Shown here in pieces: positions 26,847 to 34,896 of a DNA stretch of 64,000 nt. A program made the position numbers and the translations under genes. Origin of the DNA: Affinundibacterium seohonense (GTDB lineage Bacteria; Pseudomonadota; Gammaproteobacteria; Burkholderiales; Burkholderiaceae_D); assembly GCF_014284305.1 (NCBI RefSeq), contig NZ_JACOFW010000019.1:1-64000 (forward strand), read 5' to 3'. How positions within the stretch are numbered: position 1 is the first letter of the stretch; every line of letters starts with the position of its first letter. The notes beneath the pieces were generated by a model. The model saw only the letters and a program-made list of their open reading frames with translations, did no database searches and had not been told where the DNA came from.

Positions 26847-28898
26847 TTAACGTACCGAGCGCAATATTGCTGCCACATCCAAAATAAAGGAAACACCGCC
26901 ATCACCTAAAATTGTGGCGCCCGAAATGCCAGGAATCTTGCGATAGTTTGACTCGATATTTTTTACAACAACTTGTTGTTGACCTACCAGATCATCGACA
27001 AATAGAGCCGCTTTTTTTCCATCGACCTCGACAATGACGGTAATGCCATCAGCAGGATCTGTGTGTTTTGGAACTATATTGAAAGTTTCAAACAATGGTA
27101 TTAAAGGAAGATATTCGTGACGAATTTTGATTACCCGCCCTTTGCCGTTAATTTCTTTAATATCTTCAATTTGAGGTTGTAAAGACTCTACAACAAAACC
27201 TAATGGCAATATATAAATCTCTTCACCAACTTTGATAGACATACCGTCCAAAATAGCCAAAGTTAAAGGCAAGGAAATTGTGATCGTGGTTCCAAAACCT
27301 TTCGCCGAACGAATATCAACGACACCGCCCATTTGCGTGATATTCCGTTTAACGACGTCCATACCGACGCCACGCCCAGAAACATCCGTCACAACTTCTG
27401 CAGTCGAAAATCCTGGCGCAAAAATCAACTGCCACACGTCTGAATCCGACATGGAATCAGAAACGGCAAGCCCACTTTGCTTTGCTTTTGCTAGAATTTT
27501 GTCACGATGCAATCCACCACCGTCATCACACACTTCAATTACGATATTTCCACCTTGATGCACAGCGGACAGTGACAACTTACCAGCTTCACTTTTTCCA
27601 CTTTCTAAGCGGGTCGCTGGCATTTCGATTCCATGATCAATACTATTACGTACTAGGTGCGTCAAAGGGTCAACAATTCTTTCAATCAAGCCCTTATCTA
27701 ACTCAGTTGAAGCACCATAAGTCACAAATTCGACTTTTTTGCCTAGTTTAGAAGCAAGATCTCTCACCATACGTGGAAATCTAGAAAAAACGTAATCCAT
27801 AGGCATCATCCGTATGGACATCACCGCTTCTTGCAAATCTCGAGTATTGCGCGTGAGATGCGCAACGCTGCTCAGCAAACGCTCATTCGAAACCGGATCA
27901 AGATCCTGAGTACGCTGCGTCAACATAGCTTGGGTAATAACCAACTCACCTATAAGATTAATGATCTGGTCAACCTTTTCAATACCCACACGAATCGTCG
28001 TAGATTCCTGCGCACCATGACTCTTCTCAGATTCTTTTTTGTGATGATTCTTTGCTTGAATCGCAGCGAGCTCTTGCTGAGCGACTTTTTCTGCTTCTAA
28101 TTTGGCTTTGTCAGAAGCATCTTGATTTTCTAAAGGTGGGAACATCGACTCTATCGGTTCAAAGAAACCGTAGCCCAACTCATCTTCAGTAAGTTGTTTT
28201 TCTACACCTATTGCTTGAGCTGACTGTTCACTCTGAATGCTCATTTTGTCGGCATCTACAATAAATGAACAGACAGCAAAAATATCGTCTTCCGTACCAT
28301 TGGTATTGAGCAAAATAGAATCAAGACCTTGCTCAGTTTTTTCGCTTCGCGCAAGTCCTAAAAGACTCAATTCAGAAGTTAGGAGATCCAGATCTGCTAC
28401 TTTTACATCATTAAAGCTCACTCTGAAACAGTGATGATATGTCTCATGCTCTTTTGAGGATAGGCTAATATGTGCCAGACTTAAAGCAGGAACCGCCTTG
28501 GGCGCAAGATCGTCCTGCACAAAGGACTGCAATAACATTCTCACGTCAGCAACAGCATCAAGATCAACCGCAGTCCCCAATCGATGTCCATCTAGCTGCA
28601 TTTTAAGTATGTCTTTTGCAGCTAAAAACGCATCAACATGTTCTGCAGTTAAATGCATTTCACCTTTGCGAATCTTGTCCAGCAAATTTTCTAAAATATG
28701 CGTAACTTCCGTCATATCGGACAGACCGAAAGTCGATGCGCCGCCTTTGATTGAATGGGCAGCACGAAAAATCGCGTTCAAATCTTCAGGATCTGGAGAT
28801 AAAATTTCAACGCCTAATAATAACTTCTCCATCTCGGCGAGAAGTTCTTCAGCCTCATCAAAAAAAACCTGGAAGAACTGACTCATGTCAATCGTCAT
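26847..28898 (-). CDS. cheA: Chemotaxis histidine kinase CheA
   Basis: The 683-residue kinase has an N-terminal HPt domain with the phosphorylated histidine in FRAAHSIKGGASTFG (about residue 49), a linker/P2 region, the dimerisation helices with LIGELVITQAMLTQR, the HATPase domain with N box LVRNSIDHGIEM (about 415), G1 VCDDGGGL and G2 SGRGVGMDVV, and a C-terminal CheW-like domain ending LDVAAILRSVR. The ATG at 28898 is preceded by GGTGAG; an upstream in-frame codon at 28922 would only add MCEQWGEI. Confidence 0.97.
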   Translation of the reverse strand: MTIDMSQFFQVFFDEAEELLAEMEKLLLGVEILSPDPEDLNAIFRAAHSIKGGASTFGLSDMTEVTHILENLLDKIRKGEMHLTAEHVDAFLAAKDILKMQLDGHRLGTAVDLDAVADVRMLLQSFVQDDLAPKAVPALSLAHISLSSKEHETYHHCFRVSFNDVKVADLDLLTSELSLLGLARSEKTEQGLDSILLNTNGTEDDIFAVCSFIVDADKMSIQSEQSAQAIGVEKQLTEDELGYGFFEPIESMFPPLENQDASDKAKLEAEKVAQQELAAIQAKNHHKKESEKSHGAQESTTIRVGIEKVDQIINLIGELVITQAMLTQRTQDLDPVSNERLLSSVAHLTRNTRDLQEAVMSIRMMPMDYVFSRFPRMVRDLASKLGKKVEFVTYGASTELDKGLIERIVDPLTHLVRNSIDHGIEMPATRLESGKSEAGKLSLSAVHQGGNIVIEVCDDGGGLHRDKILAKAKQSGLAVSDSMSDSDVWQLIFAPGFSTAEVVTDVSGRGVGMDVVKRNITQMGGVVDIRSAKGFGTTITISLPLTLAILDGMSIKVGEEIYILPLGFVVESLQPQIEDIKEINGKGRVIKIRHEYLPLIPLFETFNIVPKHTDPADGITVIVEVDGKKAALFVDDLVGQQQVVVKNIESNYRKIPGISGATILGDGGVSFILDVAAILRSVR

Positions 28899-28946
28899 TA
28901 TCTCACCCCATTGTTCACACAAATATTTGGCAAATATCTCTTCGTA

Positions 28947-29312
28947 TCAACCAATAACTTTCTTTACCACTTCAGTCAGCTTTTGTGGATCAAATGGTTT
29001 TACCAACCAACCATTGGCCCCTGCTGCTCGACCTTTTGCTTTCATATCGTCGCTAGATTCCGTCGTTAGCATCAAAATCGGAACCCGCTGATATGTTGGC
29101 AAAGCGCGCAACGACTTAATCAAAGTCAGGCCATCCATACGTGGCATATTTTGGTCAGTGAGTACTAAGTCGACGACTTGATTCTTGGCTTTTTCAAGTC
29201 CATCTTGACCATCGATGGCTTCGATTACTTGATATCCGGCAGCCTTCAAACTAAATGCCACCATTTGACGCAGAGATCCAGAATCGTCAACCGCTAAAAT
29301 TGTTTTGGCCAT
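28947..29312 (-). CDS. CheY-like response regulator (second single-domain receiver)
   Basis: A 121-residue receiver beginning MAKTILAVDDSGSLRQMV, with phosphoacceptor Asp in LVLTDQNMPRMDGLTLI, Thr in LMLTTESSDDMK and Lys in GWLVKPFDPQKL. It lies 48 bp before cheA. It is distinct from cheY at 23114-23509 and could be a phosphate sink or a second motor regulator. Two further in-frame start codons lie immediately upstream (29315 and 29318); 29312 gives the best spacing from GGAG. Confidence 0.92.
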   Translation of the reverse strand: MAKTILAVDDSGSLRQMVAFSLKAAGYQVIEAIDGQDGLEKAKNQVVDLVLTDQNMPRMDGLTLIKSLRALPTYQRVPILMLTTESSDDMKAKGRAAGANGWLVKPFDPQKLTEVVKKVIG

Positions 29313-29360
29313 CATCACTCCATTGAGAAAAATCGTGAAAACTCACACTTTAATTAGTAC

Positions 29361-29909
29361 TTAAAACAATTCGATATCACCGCTGTTTAAATGTTGTTGA
29401 TTTACTGTTTTACGCAACAAGCTCTTAAGCTCGATACTTTGCTGTTCGAGTTTGTCAGTGATTTCCGTCAATACCTGAGAAATTTCATCCATGCCACCAT
29501 CACTAGGAATAACATTACCAACGACGTCCAAAGTCGAAAGCAGTTCACGCAATCCCGCGCTTCTCTGCACCGTCCTAGAAATTAATTGGCTTGTCAAATC
29601 TTGAAATTGCAGGCTAGTTACAGCACGATTGATATGCACCGCAATATCTGTTTGAATCTTCGCCAATTTATCAACATTATCTTTAGGAATTAAGCCAGTA
29701 TTGACCAGCTCAAGTATTTGCGCTTCCTGAGAAGTAATTGAAGAGTGCAAATCTAAAAAATTTTCACCCAACTTCTCAATAGCTTCTGCCAACAGAATTG
29801 TGGTTTGAACCAGGTCCGTTTCCACCTCTAACAGATGCGCAACACCGTGGTCAGAAACCCCTGACAACAGTTGCTTAACTTGCGAGCCCAAGTTTTTTTT
29901 CTTCGACAT
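29361..29909 (-). CDS. CheZ-like 'QDLT' chemotaxis protein
   Basis: A 182-residue, almost all-helical protein. Around residue 110 it has AVTSLQFQDLTSQLISRTVQ, which matches the CheZ phosphatase helix (enteric DFQDLTGQVIKRM) including the catalytic glutamine position, though the aspartate one residue before Phe-Gln is Gln here. The C-terminus ends NSGDIELF, an acidic-LF tail comparable with the CheZ CheY-binding tail. It sits between motB and the CheY-like/cheA genes. I infer a CheY-P phosphatase or CheY-binding role; nothing in the sequence proves activity. The ATG at 29909 is chosen over an upstream in-frame codon at 29933. Confidence 0.75.
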   Translation of the reverse strand: MSKKKNLGSQVKQLLSGVSDHGVAHLLEVETDLVQTTILLAEAIEKLGENFLDLHSSITSQEAQILELVNTGLIPKDNVDKLAKIQTDIAVHINRAVTSLQFQDLTSQLISRTVQRSAGLRELLSTLDVVGNVIPSDGGMDEISQVLTEITDKLEQQSIELKSLLRKTVNQQHLNSGDIELF

Positions 29910-29969
29910 CTTCAGCGTCCCATTCTGCAACATGATCGTTGCAATTTATGATGCGTTTAATGAGCCATT

Positions 29970-30884
29970 TCACTTTTTAGTTTCGAGTGGGACATCAATT
30001 TTACCTAAATCGACTTCCCCTCCATCTTGCGATGCTGAAATTTCAGCCTTTTTATTCATCACAATAATGCTAATGCGTCGATTAATTGGATTTAGTGGAT
30101 CTTCCTTATCAAACAAAACAGACGATGACAGGCCAACGATACGTAGTACTTTCGTTTCATCCATGCCGCCGTAAATTAATTCACGACGAGAAGCATTGGC
30201 ACGATCAGCTGACAATTCCCAATTGCTGTAACCCTTTTCACCACTGCCATACGGCGCTGCATCGGTATGACCAGAGAGACTGATTCTGTTAGGAACCTCA
30301 TTCAATGCAAGCCCAATCTCACGAAGAATTTCTCTGGTATAAGGTTGAAGTTCCGCCTTAGCAGAGGCGAACATAGGACGATTTTTTTCATCGACCATCT
30401 GTATGCGTAATCCTTCAGAAGTAAGATCAAGTAACAATTGTTTTTTGAATTGCTTCAGTATTGGATTTGATTCTATCGCCGCCTCAATTTTACTCTTCAG
30501 ACCTTTCAGCCGTTCCGCATCAATTTTCGCCAGAGCGGCTTCAGCAGCCTGCAAGTTGTATGTTTTCTTTGCGGCTTCGATATCGCCTTTTTTTGTTTGG
30601 CCATCTTTTAGTGACAGATCTTTTCCGCCGCCTTTGATCACGCTTGAACTATCACCACTGCCATCACCACCAGACATTGCAACCTTGAGTGGCGTTTGAA
30701 AATATTCGGCGATCCCTTGTAAATTACCTTTCGCTGTTGACCCCAATAACCACATCAACAAGAAAAAAGCCATCATCGCGGTAACAAAGTCGGCATAAGC
30801 AATTTTCCAAGCGCCACCATGATGACCACCTGCAACCTTCTTGATTCGCTTTACGATAATCGGACGTAATTCTTCGTTTGCCAT
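29970..30884 (-). CDS. motB: Flagellar stator protein MotB
   Basis: MotB anchors the stator to peptidoglycan and carries the proton path. The 304-residue protein has a basic N-terminus, one transmembrane segment with the essential aspartate in KIAYADFVTAMMAFFLLM (about residue 33), a long linker and an OmpA-like domain (about 150-285) with RISLSGHTDAAPYG, NWELSADRANASRREL and NPINRRISIIV. It lies 16 bp after motA and 60 bp before the QDLT gene. Confidence 0.97.
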   Translation of the reverse strand: MANEELRPIIVKRIKKVAGGHHGGAWKIAYADFVTAMMAFFLLMWLLGSTAKGNLQGIAEYFQTPLKVAMSGGDGSGDSSSVIKGGGKDLSLKDGQTKKGDIEAAKKTYNLQAAEAALAKIDAERLKGLKSKIEAAIESNPILKQFKKQLLLDLTSEGLRIQMVDEKNRPMFASAKAELQPYTREILREIGLALNEVPNRISLSGHTDAAPYGSGEKGYSNWELSADRANASRRELIYGGMDETKVLRIVGLSSSVLFDKEDPLNPINRRISIIVMNKKAEISASQDGGEVDLGKIDVPLETKK

Positions 30885-30900
30885 ATCTATTCGCTAGCTA

Positions 30901-31761
30901 TTACTTTGATTTTGACTGCTTAATGTGTTCTTCCAACTCGGAAAACGTTGGTCGCTCAGTGGAGTAAAGTACCTTGCGTCCAAATTCAACCGAAAGTGCT
31001 GGAGCGTAGCCATTCAAACTCGCCAAAAGTGTGACCTTCACACATTGAAAAGCTTTCGAGGACTCCTCCAATTTTTGCTCCATTAAGCTGGCGATCGGTG
31101 CTACAAAACCATACGCCAATAGAATACCTAAAAATGTCCCAACTAGCGCCTTAGCAATTAAAATCCCTAATTCAGCAGGCGGAATACCAACCGACTCCAT
31201 TGTATGTACAACACCCATCACCGCAGCAACAATCCCGAAAGCCGGCAAACCATCACCAAGTTTCGCCATAAAATGTGCAGGCATCGCGCCTTCATGGTGA
31301 TGCGTTTCCAACTCATTATCCATTAGATTCTCAATTTGAAACGCGTCCATATTTCCAGACACCATTAATCGTAGATAATCACTCAAAAACTCCATTAAAT
31401 GATGATCTGACACGACCAACGAATACTTACTAAACAATGGACTGTCTTCCGGCTTCTCAATATCCCCTTCAATCGACATCAACCCCTCTTTTCGAATTTT
31501 TGTCAAAACGTCAAAAAGCATCGTCATGAGCTCCATATACATCGCCTTGTTGTAACTAGAACCCTTGAAAATTCCCGGCAATGCCTTCAATGATGCTTTT
31601 AATGTTTTCGAATTATTTCCAACTAGAGATGCTCCAACAGCAGCGCCACCAATCATCAAGAGTTCAATCGGCTGAAATAGAATAGCCATGTGTCCACCGG
31701 CTAAAACAAAACCACCGAATACGGAACCACAAACAACGATATAACCCACAATCACTAACAC
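30901..31761 (-). CDS. motA: Flagellar stator protein MotA
   Basis: The 286-residue MotA has four membrane segments (N-terminal pair about 1-50; later pair about 155-215 with LPAFGIVAAVMGVVHTM and GTFLGILLAYGFVAPIA) and the cytoplasmic torque loop with the charged residues in RKEGLMSIEGDIEKPEDS. It starts at GTG (31761) with AAGGAG eight bases upstream. It is the first gene of motA-motB-QDLT-regulator-cheA-W-R-D-B-Y. Confidence 0.97.
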   Translation of the reverse strand: MLVIVGYIVVCGSVFGGFVLAGGHMAILFQPIELLMIGGAAVGASLVGNNSKTLKASLKALPGIFKGSSYNKAMYMELMTMLFDVLTKIRKEGLMSIEGDIEKPEDSPLFSKYSLVVSDHHLMEFLSDYLRLMVSGNMDAFQIENLMDNELETHHHEGAMPAHFMAKLGDGLPAFGIVAAVMGVVHTMESVGIPPAELGILIAKALVGTFLGILLAYGFVAPIASLMEQKLEESSKAFQCVKVTLLASLNGYAPALSVEFGRKVLYSTERPTFSELEEHIKQSKSK

Positions 31762-31846
31762 GAGTTAAACTCCTTAAACAGGTTGATCCAGAATTGACAT
31801 GGTTTTCGAGCTACGACTTAAGAATACCAGCGATCACATAACATTA

Positions 31847-31870
31847 GGCAACATTTTCCAAAATATTGCC
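31847..31870. repeat. 24-bp near-perfect palindrome upstream of motA
   Basis: GGCAA (31847-31851) and TTGCC (31866-31870) flank ATTTT and AAAAT, giving a palindrome with 10 of 12 base pairs. It lies 86-109 bp before the motA GTG start and just after the methyltransferase gene ends. No T-tract follows on the minus strand close enough for a standard terminator. It may be an operator for the motA/che operon; the enteric FlhDC box has a different spacing. Confidence 0.4.
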
Positions 31871-31895
31871 CAAAAAATATATTTTTGTTGTTTCA

Positions 31896-32648
31896 TTATA
31901 TCCGCCATCCATACAAATACCTTCCATCGCTTTCGATTTGCAAAGAAAAATCAGGATCGACAAAGGGAACAATGAACTCATAACTCAAAAAAATAGAACC
32001 TGGCGCCATTTCGGATTCAACTTTCGCCCAAATCGACGGCATTGCGGCCGGTGAGAGGTAACAAAAAATAACATCAAAGTCTGAAAAGTCTAAATCATAA
32101 AAATCACCAAATTCAAAACTGACACTTGACTTCAATAGACGCCCCCTGAGATGACTTAGCAACCATGGAAGGGGCGCAATCTCAATTCCAAAAAAACTTG
32201 CATCCTTTCGGCTATCAGCGAGCTTAATCAACAAGCCACCCAAGCCACTACCGACATCGATAAATCTTGGGCTCTTCATTCCCTCCATCAATTCCAAGAT
32301 AGGTATCAGCAACGCTGACCGCGATGGATAATATGGAACCTGCGTTCGATATGTCGACCAAAACAACATAGTGAACATCAGCAATATGGAGAAGTAGATG
32401 TACGGCGGGATCGTGAATGCCGACAAAAAATAGGCAAACAATGGAAAGAGAAACTGAATCGGCACCCACCACCAGTCAAATCTCAATAAAAATGCCGCGA
32501 GGGCGGCACACAAGGCATGGCAAATAAGGAGGTGTAAAACAGAGAAAGAGATTTGAAGTGTTGAAGATAAAAAACTTAACAGTACAAAAATCAAAAAAAA
32601 TGAACTTAACTGCAAAAATAGCGCCTTGACAGCAACCAATGATTTCAA
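31896..32648 (-). CDS. Membrane-anchored class I SAM methyltransferase-like protein
   Basis: The first 115 residues contain about four hydrophobic membrane segments, followed by a soluble domain whose motif I is RFIDVGSGLGGLLIKLA, then ASFFGIEIAPLPWLLS and FDVIFCYLSPAAMPSIW. This is the class I S-adenosylmethionine-binding fold; the substrate is not predictable. The start is taken as TTG at 32648, eight bases after a perfect GGAGG, giving 250 residues; a TTG at 32663 overlaps that site. It lies between flhC and motA on the same strand, so a role in motility or envelope modification is suggested by position only. Confidence 0.75.
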   Translation of the reverse strand: MKSLVAVKALFLQLSSFFLIFVLLSFLSSTLQISFSVLHLLICHALCAALAAFLLRFDWWWVPIQFLFPLFAYFLSAFTIPPYIYFSILLMFTMLFWSTYRTQVPYYPSRSALLIPILELMEGMKSPRFIDVGSGLGGLLIKLADSRKDASFFGIEIAPLPWLLSHLRGRLLKSSVSFEFGDFYDLDFSDFDVIFCYLSPAAMPSIWAKVESEMAPGSIFLSYEFIVPFVDPDFSLQIESDGRYLYGWRI

Positions 32649-32714
32649 AGCTTTTACCTCCAAGATATATTTCTGAAAATCATAGCATCAGAAACCAGGA
32701 GGAAATCAAAAAAA

Positions 32715-33266
32715 CTAATTTAATACGCGCTCGGCCTCCGCCGCACGATGTTTTTTTGTTTTACCAGCACGAGAAGGTACGTGACACAAACCACATGCAT
32801 AGTGATCATGCAAGTCCAAGGTATGCCCGACAAATTGGCCGCCACATTGTTTACATTTAACAAACGACAACATATTGCCTTCAAAAAAACGCACCAGAGT
32901 CCATGCCCTAGTTAAAGATAGGACAGGCTCATCACCTTCTGGAGTTGGCAACTGCTCTTGATAGAGTTTATAAGCCTTCACAACCGCATGAATGCCATCA
33001 ACTCCAGCATGATCACGCAGATATTTAAATATATTCATAAATAAAGAAGAATGAATATTTGGTTGCCAGGTAACAAACCAGTCGGTAGAAAATGGCAACA
33101 TCCCTTTTGGTGGAGAAACCCCTTTGAGCTCTTTGTAAATTTTTAACAGGCGCTCTCTAGATAATGAGGTTTCAGACTCAAGTAACTGTAGGCGCGCGCC
33201 CAAATTCACCAAATCAACCGCTAATTGAATTTCATTAGCTTCATTTACGATACTCTTCGTAGCCAT
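32715..33266 (-). CDS. flhC: Flagellar master regulator subunit FlhC
   Basis: FlhC with FlhD forms the FlhD4C2 activator of class II flagellar promoters. From ATG at 33266 the protein has 183 residues and closely follows enteric FlhC: IQLAVDLVNLGARLQLLESE, LKGVSPPKGMLPFSTDWF, LTRAWTLVRFFEGNML. The zinc-binding cysteines are present in CKQCGG and CGLC. The start follows GGGGGTGG. It begins 35 bp after flhD. Confidence 0.96.
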   Translation of the reverse strand: MATKSIVNEANEIQLAVDLVNLGARLQLLESETSLSRERLLKIYKELKGVSPPKGMLPFSTDWFVTWQPNIHSSLFMNIFKYLRDHAGVDGIHAVVKAYKLYQEQLPTPEGDEPVLSLTRAWTLVRFFEGNMLSFVKCKQCGGQFVGHTLDLHDHYACGLCHVPSRAGKTKKHRAAEAERVLN

Positions 33267-33301
33267 ATTCCACCCCCGACTAAAATCTGATAACAAAACA
33301 A

Positions 33302-33619
33302 TCAAGCAATTTCTTCGACTTTTTGGCCCGCCATTAAAATCGCGGCGTGCGAATGGGCGAGGCTTCGTTCTTTATTGTAATTTGTCAGCATGCAAAGAAT
33401 TGAACTATCTTCAAAGCGGAAACGTGCAAGCATCATGTTAGAACCGGCCAACTTTAAGATCTGAGCATTATTCATACCTTCGATTAAATCAGCGATTTCT
33501 TTACTGATACCCAGACGAAAGATCGCGGTCGCCTTATCGGCGCGGATCATTTGTTGAGCCAACATAAGATAACTTAAGTTTGCGTCGCGAATTTCAGCCA
33601 TCATATCATTTGGTGTCAT
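33302..33619 (-). CDS. flhD: Flagellar master regulator subunit FlhD
   Basis: From ATG at 33619 the product has 105 residues and aligns with enteric FlhD: MAEIRDANLSYLMLAQQMIR, DKATAIFRLGISKEIADLI, LAGSNMMLARFRFEDSSIL. The start follows GGGAG. The frame stays open to 33745, but those upstream residues do not resemble FlhD. The 556-bp stretch before it is a long AT-rich leader with inverted repeats, consistent with a heavily regulated master operon. Confidence 0.95.
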   Translation of the reverse strand: MTPNDMMAEIRDANLSYLMLAQQMIRADKATAIFRLGISKEIADLIEGMNNAQILKLAGSNMMLARFRFEDSSILCMLTNYNKERSLAHSHAAILMAGQKVEEIA

Positions 33620-33993
33620 TTTAGCACTCCCACTTATTTGCCCTAGCGAAATGTGTTGCCAGTGAGACAGATTGTGGTACCTGACGAAAAATGGGTGTAT
33701 CAGCAGAACAATGGAATTTACTGAAGAAAAACAAGAAAAATCCAATAGGAATTCATCCTACATTGGATTATTTAGAACAAATCACTTTTTTATGAAGTGA
33801 TTTTTAATTGACGTCTAGATTTAACAAAATGAAGCACTTAAAAATTAAATCTAATGAAAACAAGACCTTACAAAATAAAATCAATACGTAAACTTTACCT
33901 ACAACATATTAACGGCAAGCTTTAGAAAAACTTTAGGCCAAACTCAAAATATTTTTAAGACTTTTTTCTTACTCCTGCTTTTCTTATTAACGG
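33620..33993. promoter_or_regulatory. Long AT-rich flhDC control region with inverted repeats
   Basis: No gene is supportable here. Two inverted repeats are clear. AATCACTT (33780-33787) pairs with AAGTGATT (33795-33802) around a 7-base loop. TAGATTTAA (33816-33824) pairs with TTAAATCTA (33845-33853), separated by 21 bases. No convincing -35/-10 pair or sigma-28 site was found. The region most probably holds the flhD promoter, operators and untranslated leader. Confidence 0.5.
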
Positions 33994-34023
33994 CAAAAAA
34001 AATCGCCACTTTAGGGTGGCGAT
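33994..34023 (-). terminator. Rho-independent terminator after dnaQ
   Basis: On the minus strand ATCGCCAC (34023-34016), a 6-base loop and GTGGCGAT (34009-34002) form a perfect 8-bp stem, followed by a run of eight T (from 34001). It lies about 150 bp past the dnaQ stop and separates the alkA-accA-tilS-dnaQ operon from flhDC. The 150 bp between contain nothing recognised. Confidence 0.88.
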
Positions 34024-34175
34024 GAAATTTATTTCAATTATTTCTGTTGGTTTTCTGTCGAAACTTTCAAATAAACAAAAATATTTCTCAACGAAAATTA
34101 AATTCAGATAAAACACCTTACTTAAAAACTATTGTACGAACGCCCATGAATCAAGTTATATAAATCATGCCAACA

Positions 34176-34895
34176 TTAATTTTCATTATTTATACCAAGT
34201 TGCCAGATACATGCTCCTTGGGAGGCTTTACCTATATCTTGCAGCAGCGCCCCATGTTCACTTTGCTCATGGGGATCAGCATATTGAACCAAAACATCAC
34301 GATCCGTCTCATCTAGTTCTATCGTTTCTACAATAACGATACTTGGCTCTTCATTGATCTCGATACTAAAACTGTTTTGCCCTCGCGACATAGCCAAGAA
34401 AACATCTGCCAACAATTCAGCATCAAGTAAGGCTCCATGCAACTTGCGATGTGAATTTGACACTTCGTAACGATCGCAAAGTGCATCCAGAGAATTGCGT
34501 TTACCGGGATGCAATTCTTTGGCCTGGACCAAAGTATCAATAACGCCATCTACGTAAACCTCGAGCTTCGATAAACCTAAGCGCTCAAACTCCGCATTCA
34601 AAAAACCCATATCAAACGGAGCATTGTGAATAACTAACTCAGCGCCACGAACAAACTCTAAAAACTCATCAACTATTTGAGGGAATGTGGGCTTATCACT
34701 CAAAAACTCTGTGGTTAATCCATGAACTGCTAATGCGCCTTCTTCAGAATCGCGCTCAGGATTGATATATCGATGAAAATTATTTCCAGTAAGTTTACGA
34801 TTAGATAGTTCAACGCAACCAATTTCAATCACCCTATTACCCAACCGAGGATTTAAGCCAGTTGTTTCTGTATCAAGAACAATTTGCCTTTTCAT
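34176..34895 (-). CDS. dnaQ: DNA polymerase III epsilon subunit (3'-5' exonuclease)
   Basis: The proofreading subunit of the replicase. From ATG at 34895, one base after the tilS stop codon, it has 239 residues. The DEDDh exonuclease motifs are complete: Exo I LDTETTGL, Exo II HNAPFDMGFLNAEF (about 95), Exo III HRKLHGALLDAELLADVFLAM. The C-terminal tail (about 180-239) should bind the alpha subunit. The other ATG at 34907 would overlap tilS. Confidence 0.94.
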   Translation of the reverse strand: MKRQIVLDTETTGLNPRLGNRVIEIGCVELSNRKLTGNNFHRYINPERDSEEGALAVHGLTTEFLSDKPTFPQIVDEFLEFVRGAELVIHNAPFDMGFLNAEFERLGLSKLEVYVDGVIDTLVQAKELHPGKRNSLDALCDRYEVSNSHRKLHGALLDAELLADVFLAMSRGQNSFSIEINEEPSIVIVETIELDETDRDVLVQYADPHEQSEHGALLQDIGKASQGACIWQLGINNEN

Positions 34896-34896
34896 T

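Noticed and set aside
31847-31870. The motA palindrome as a canonical FlhDC box
   Set aside because: Enteric FlhDC boxes have two longer half-sites separated by about ten bases; this one is a compact 24-bp palindrome with different bases.
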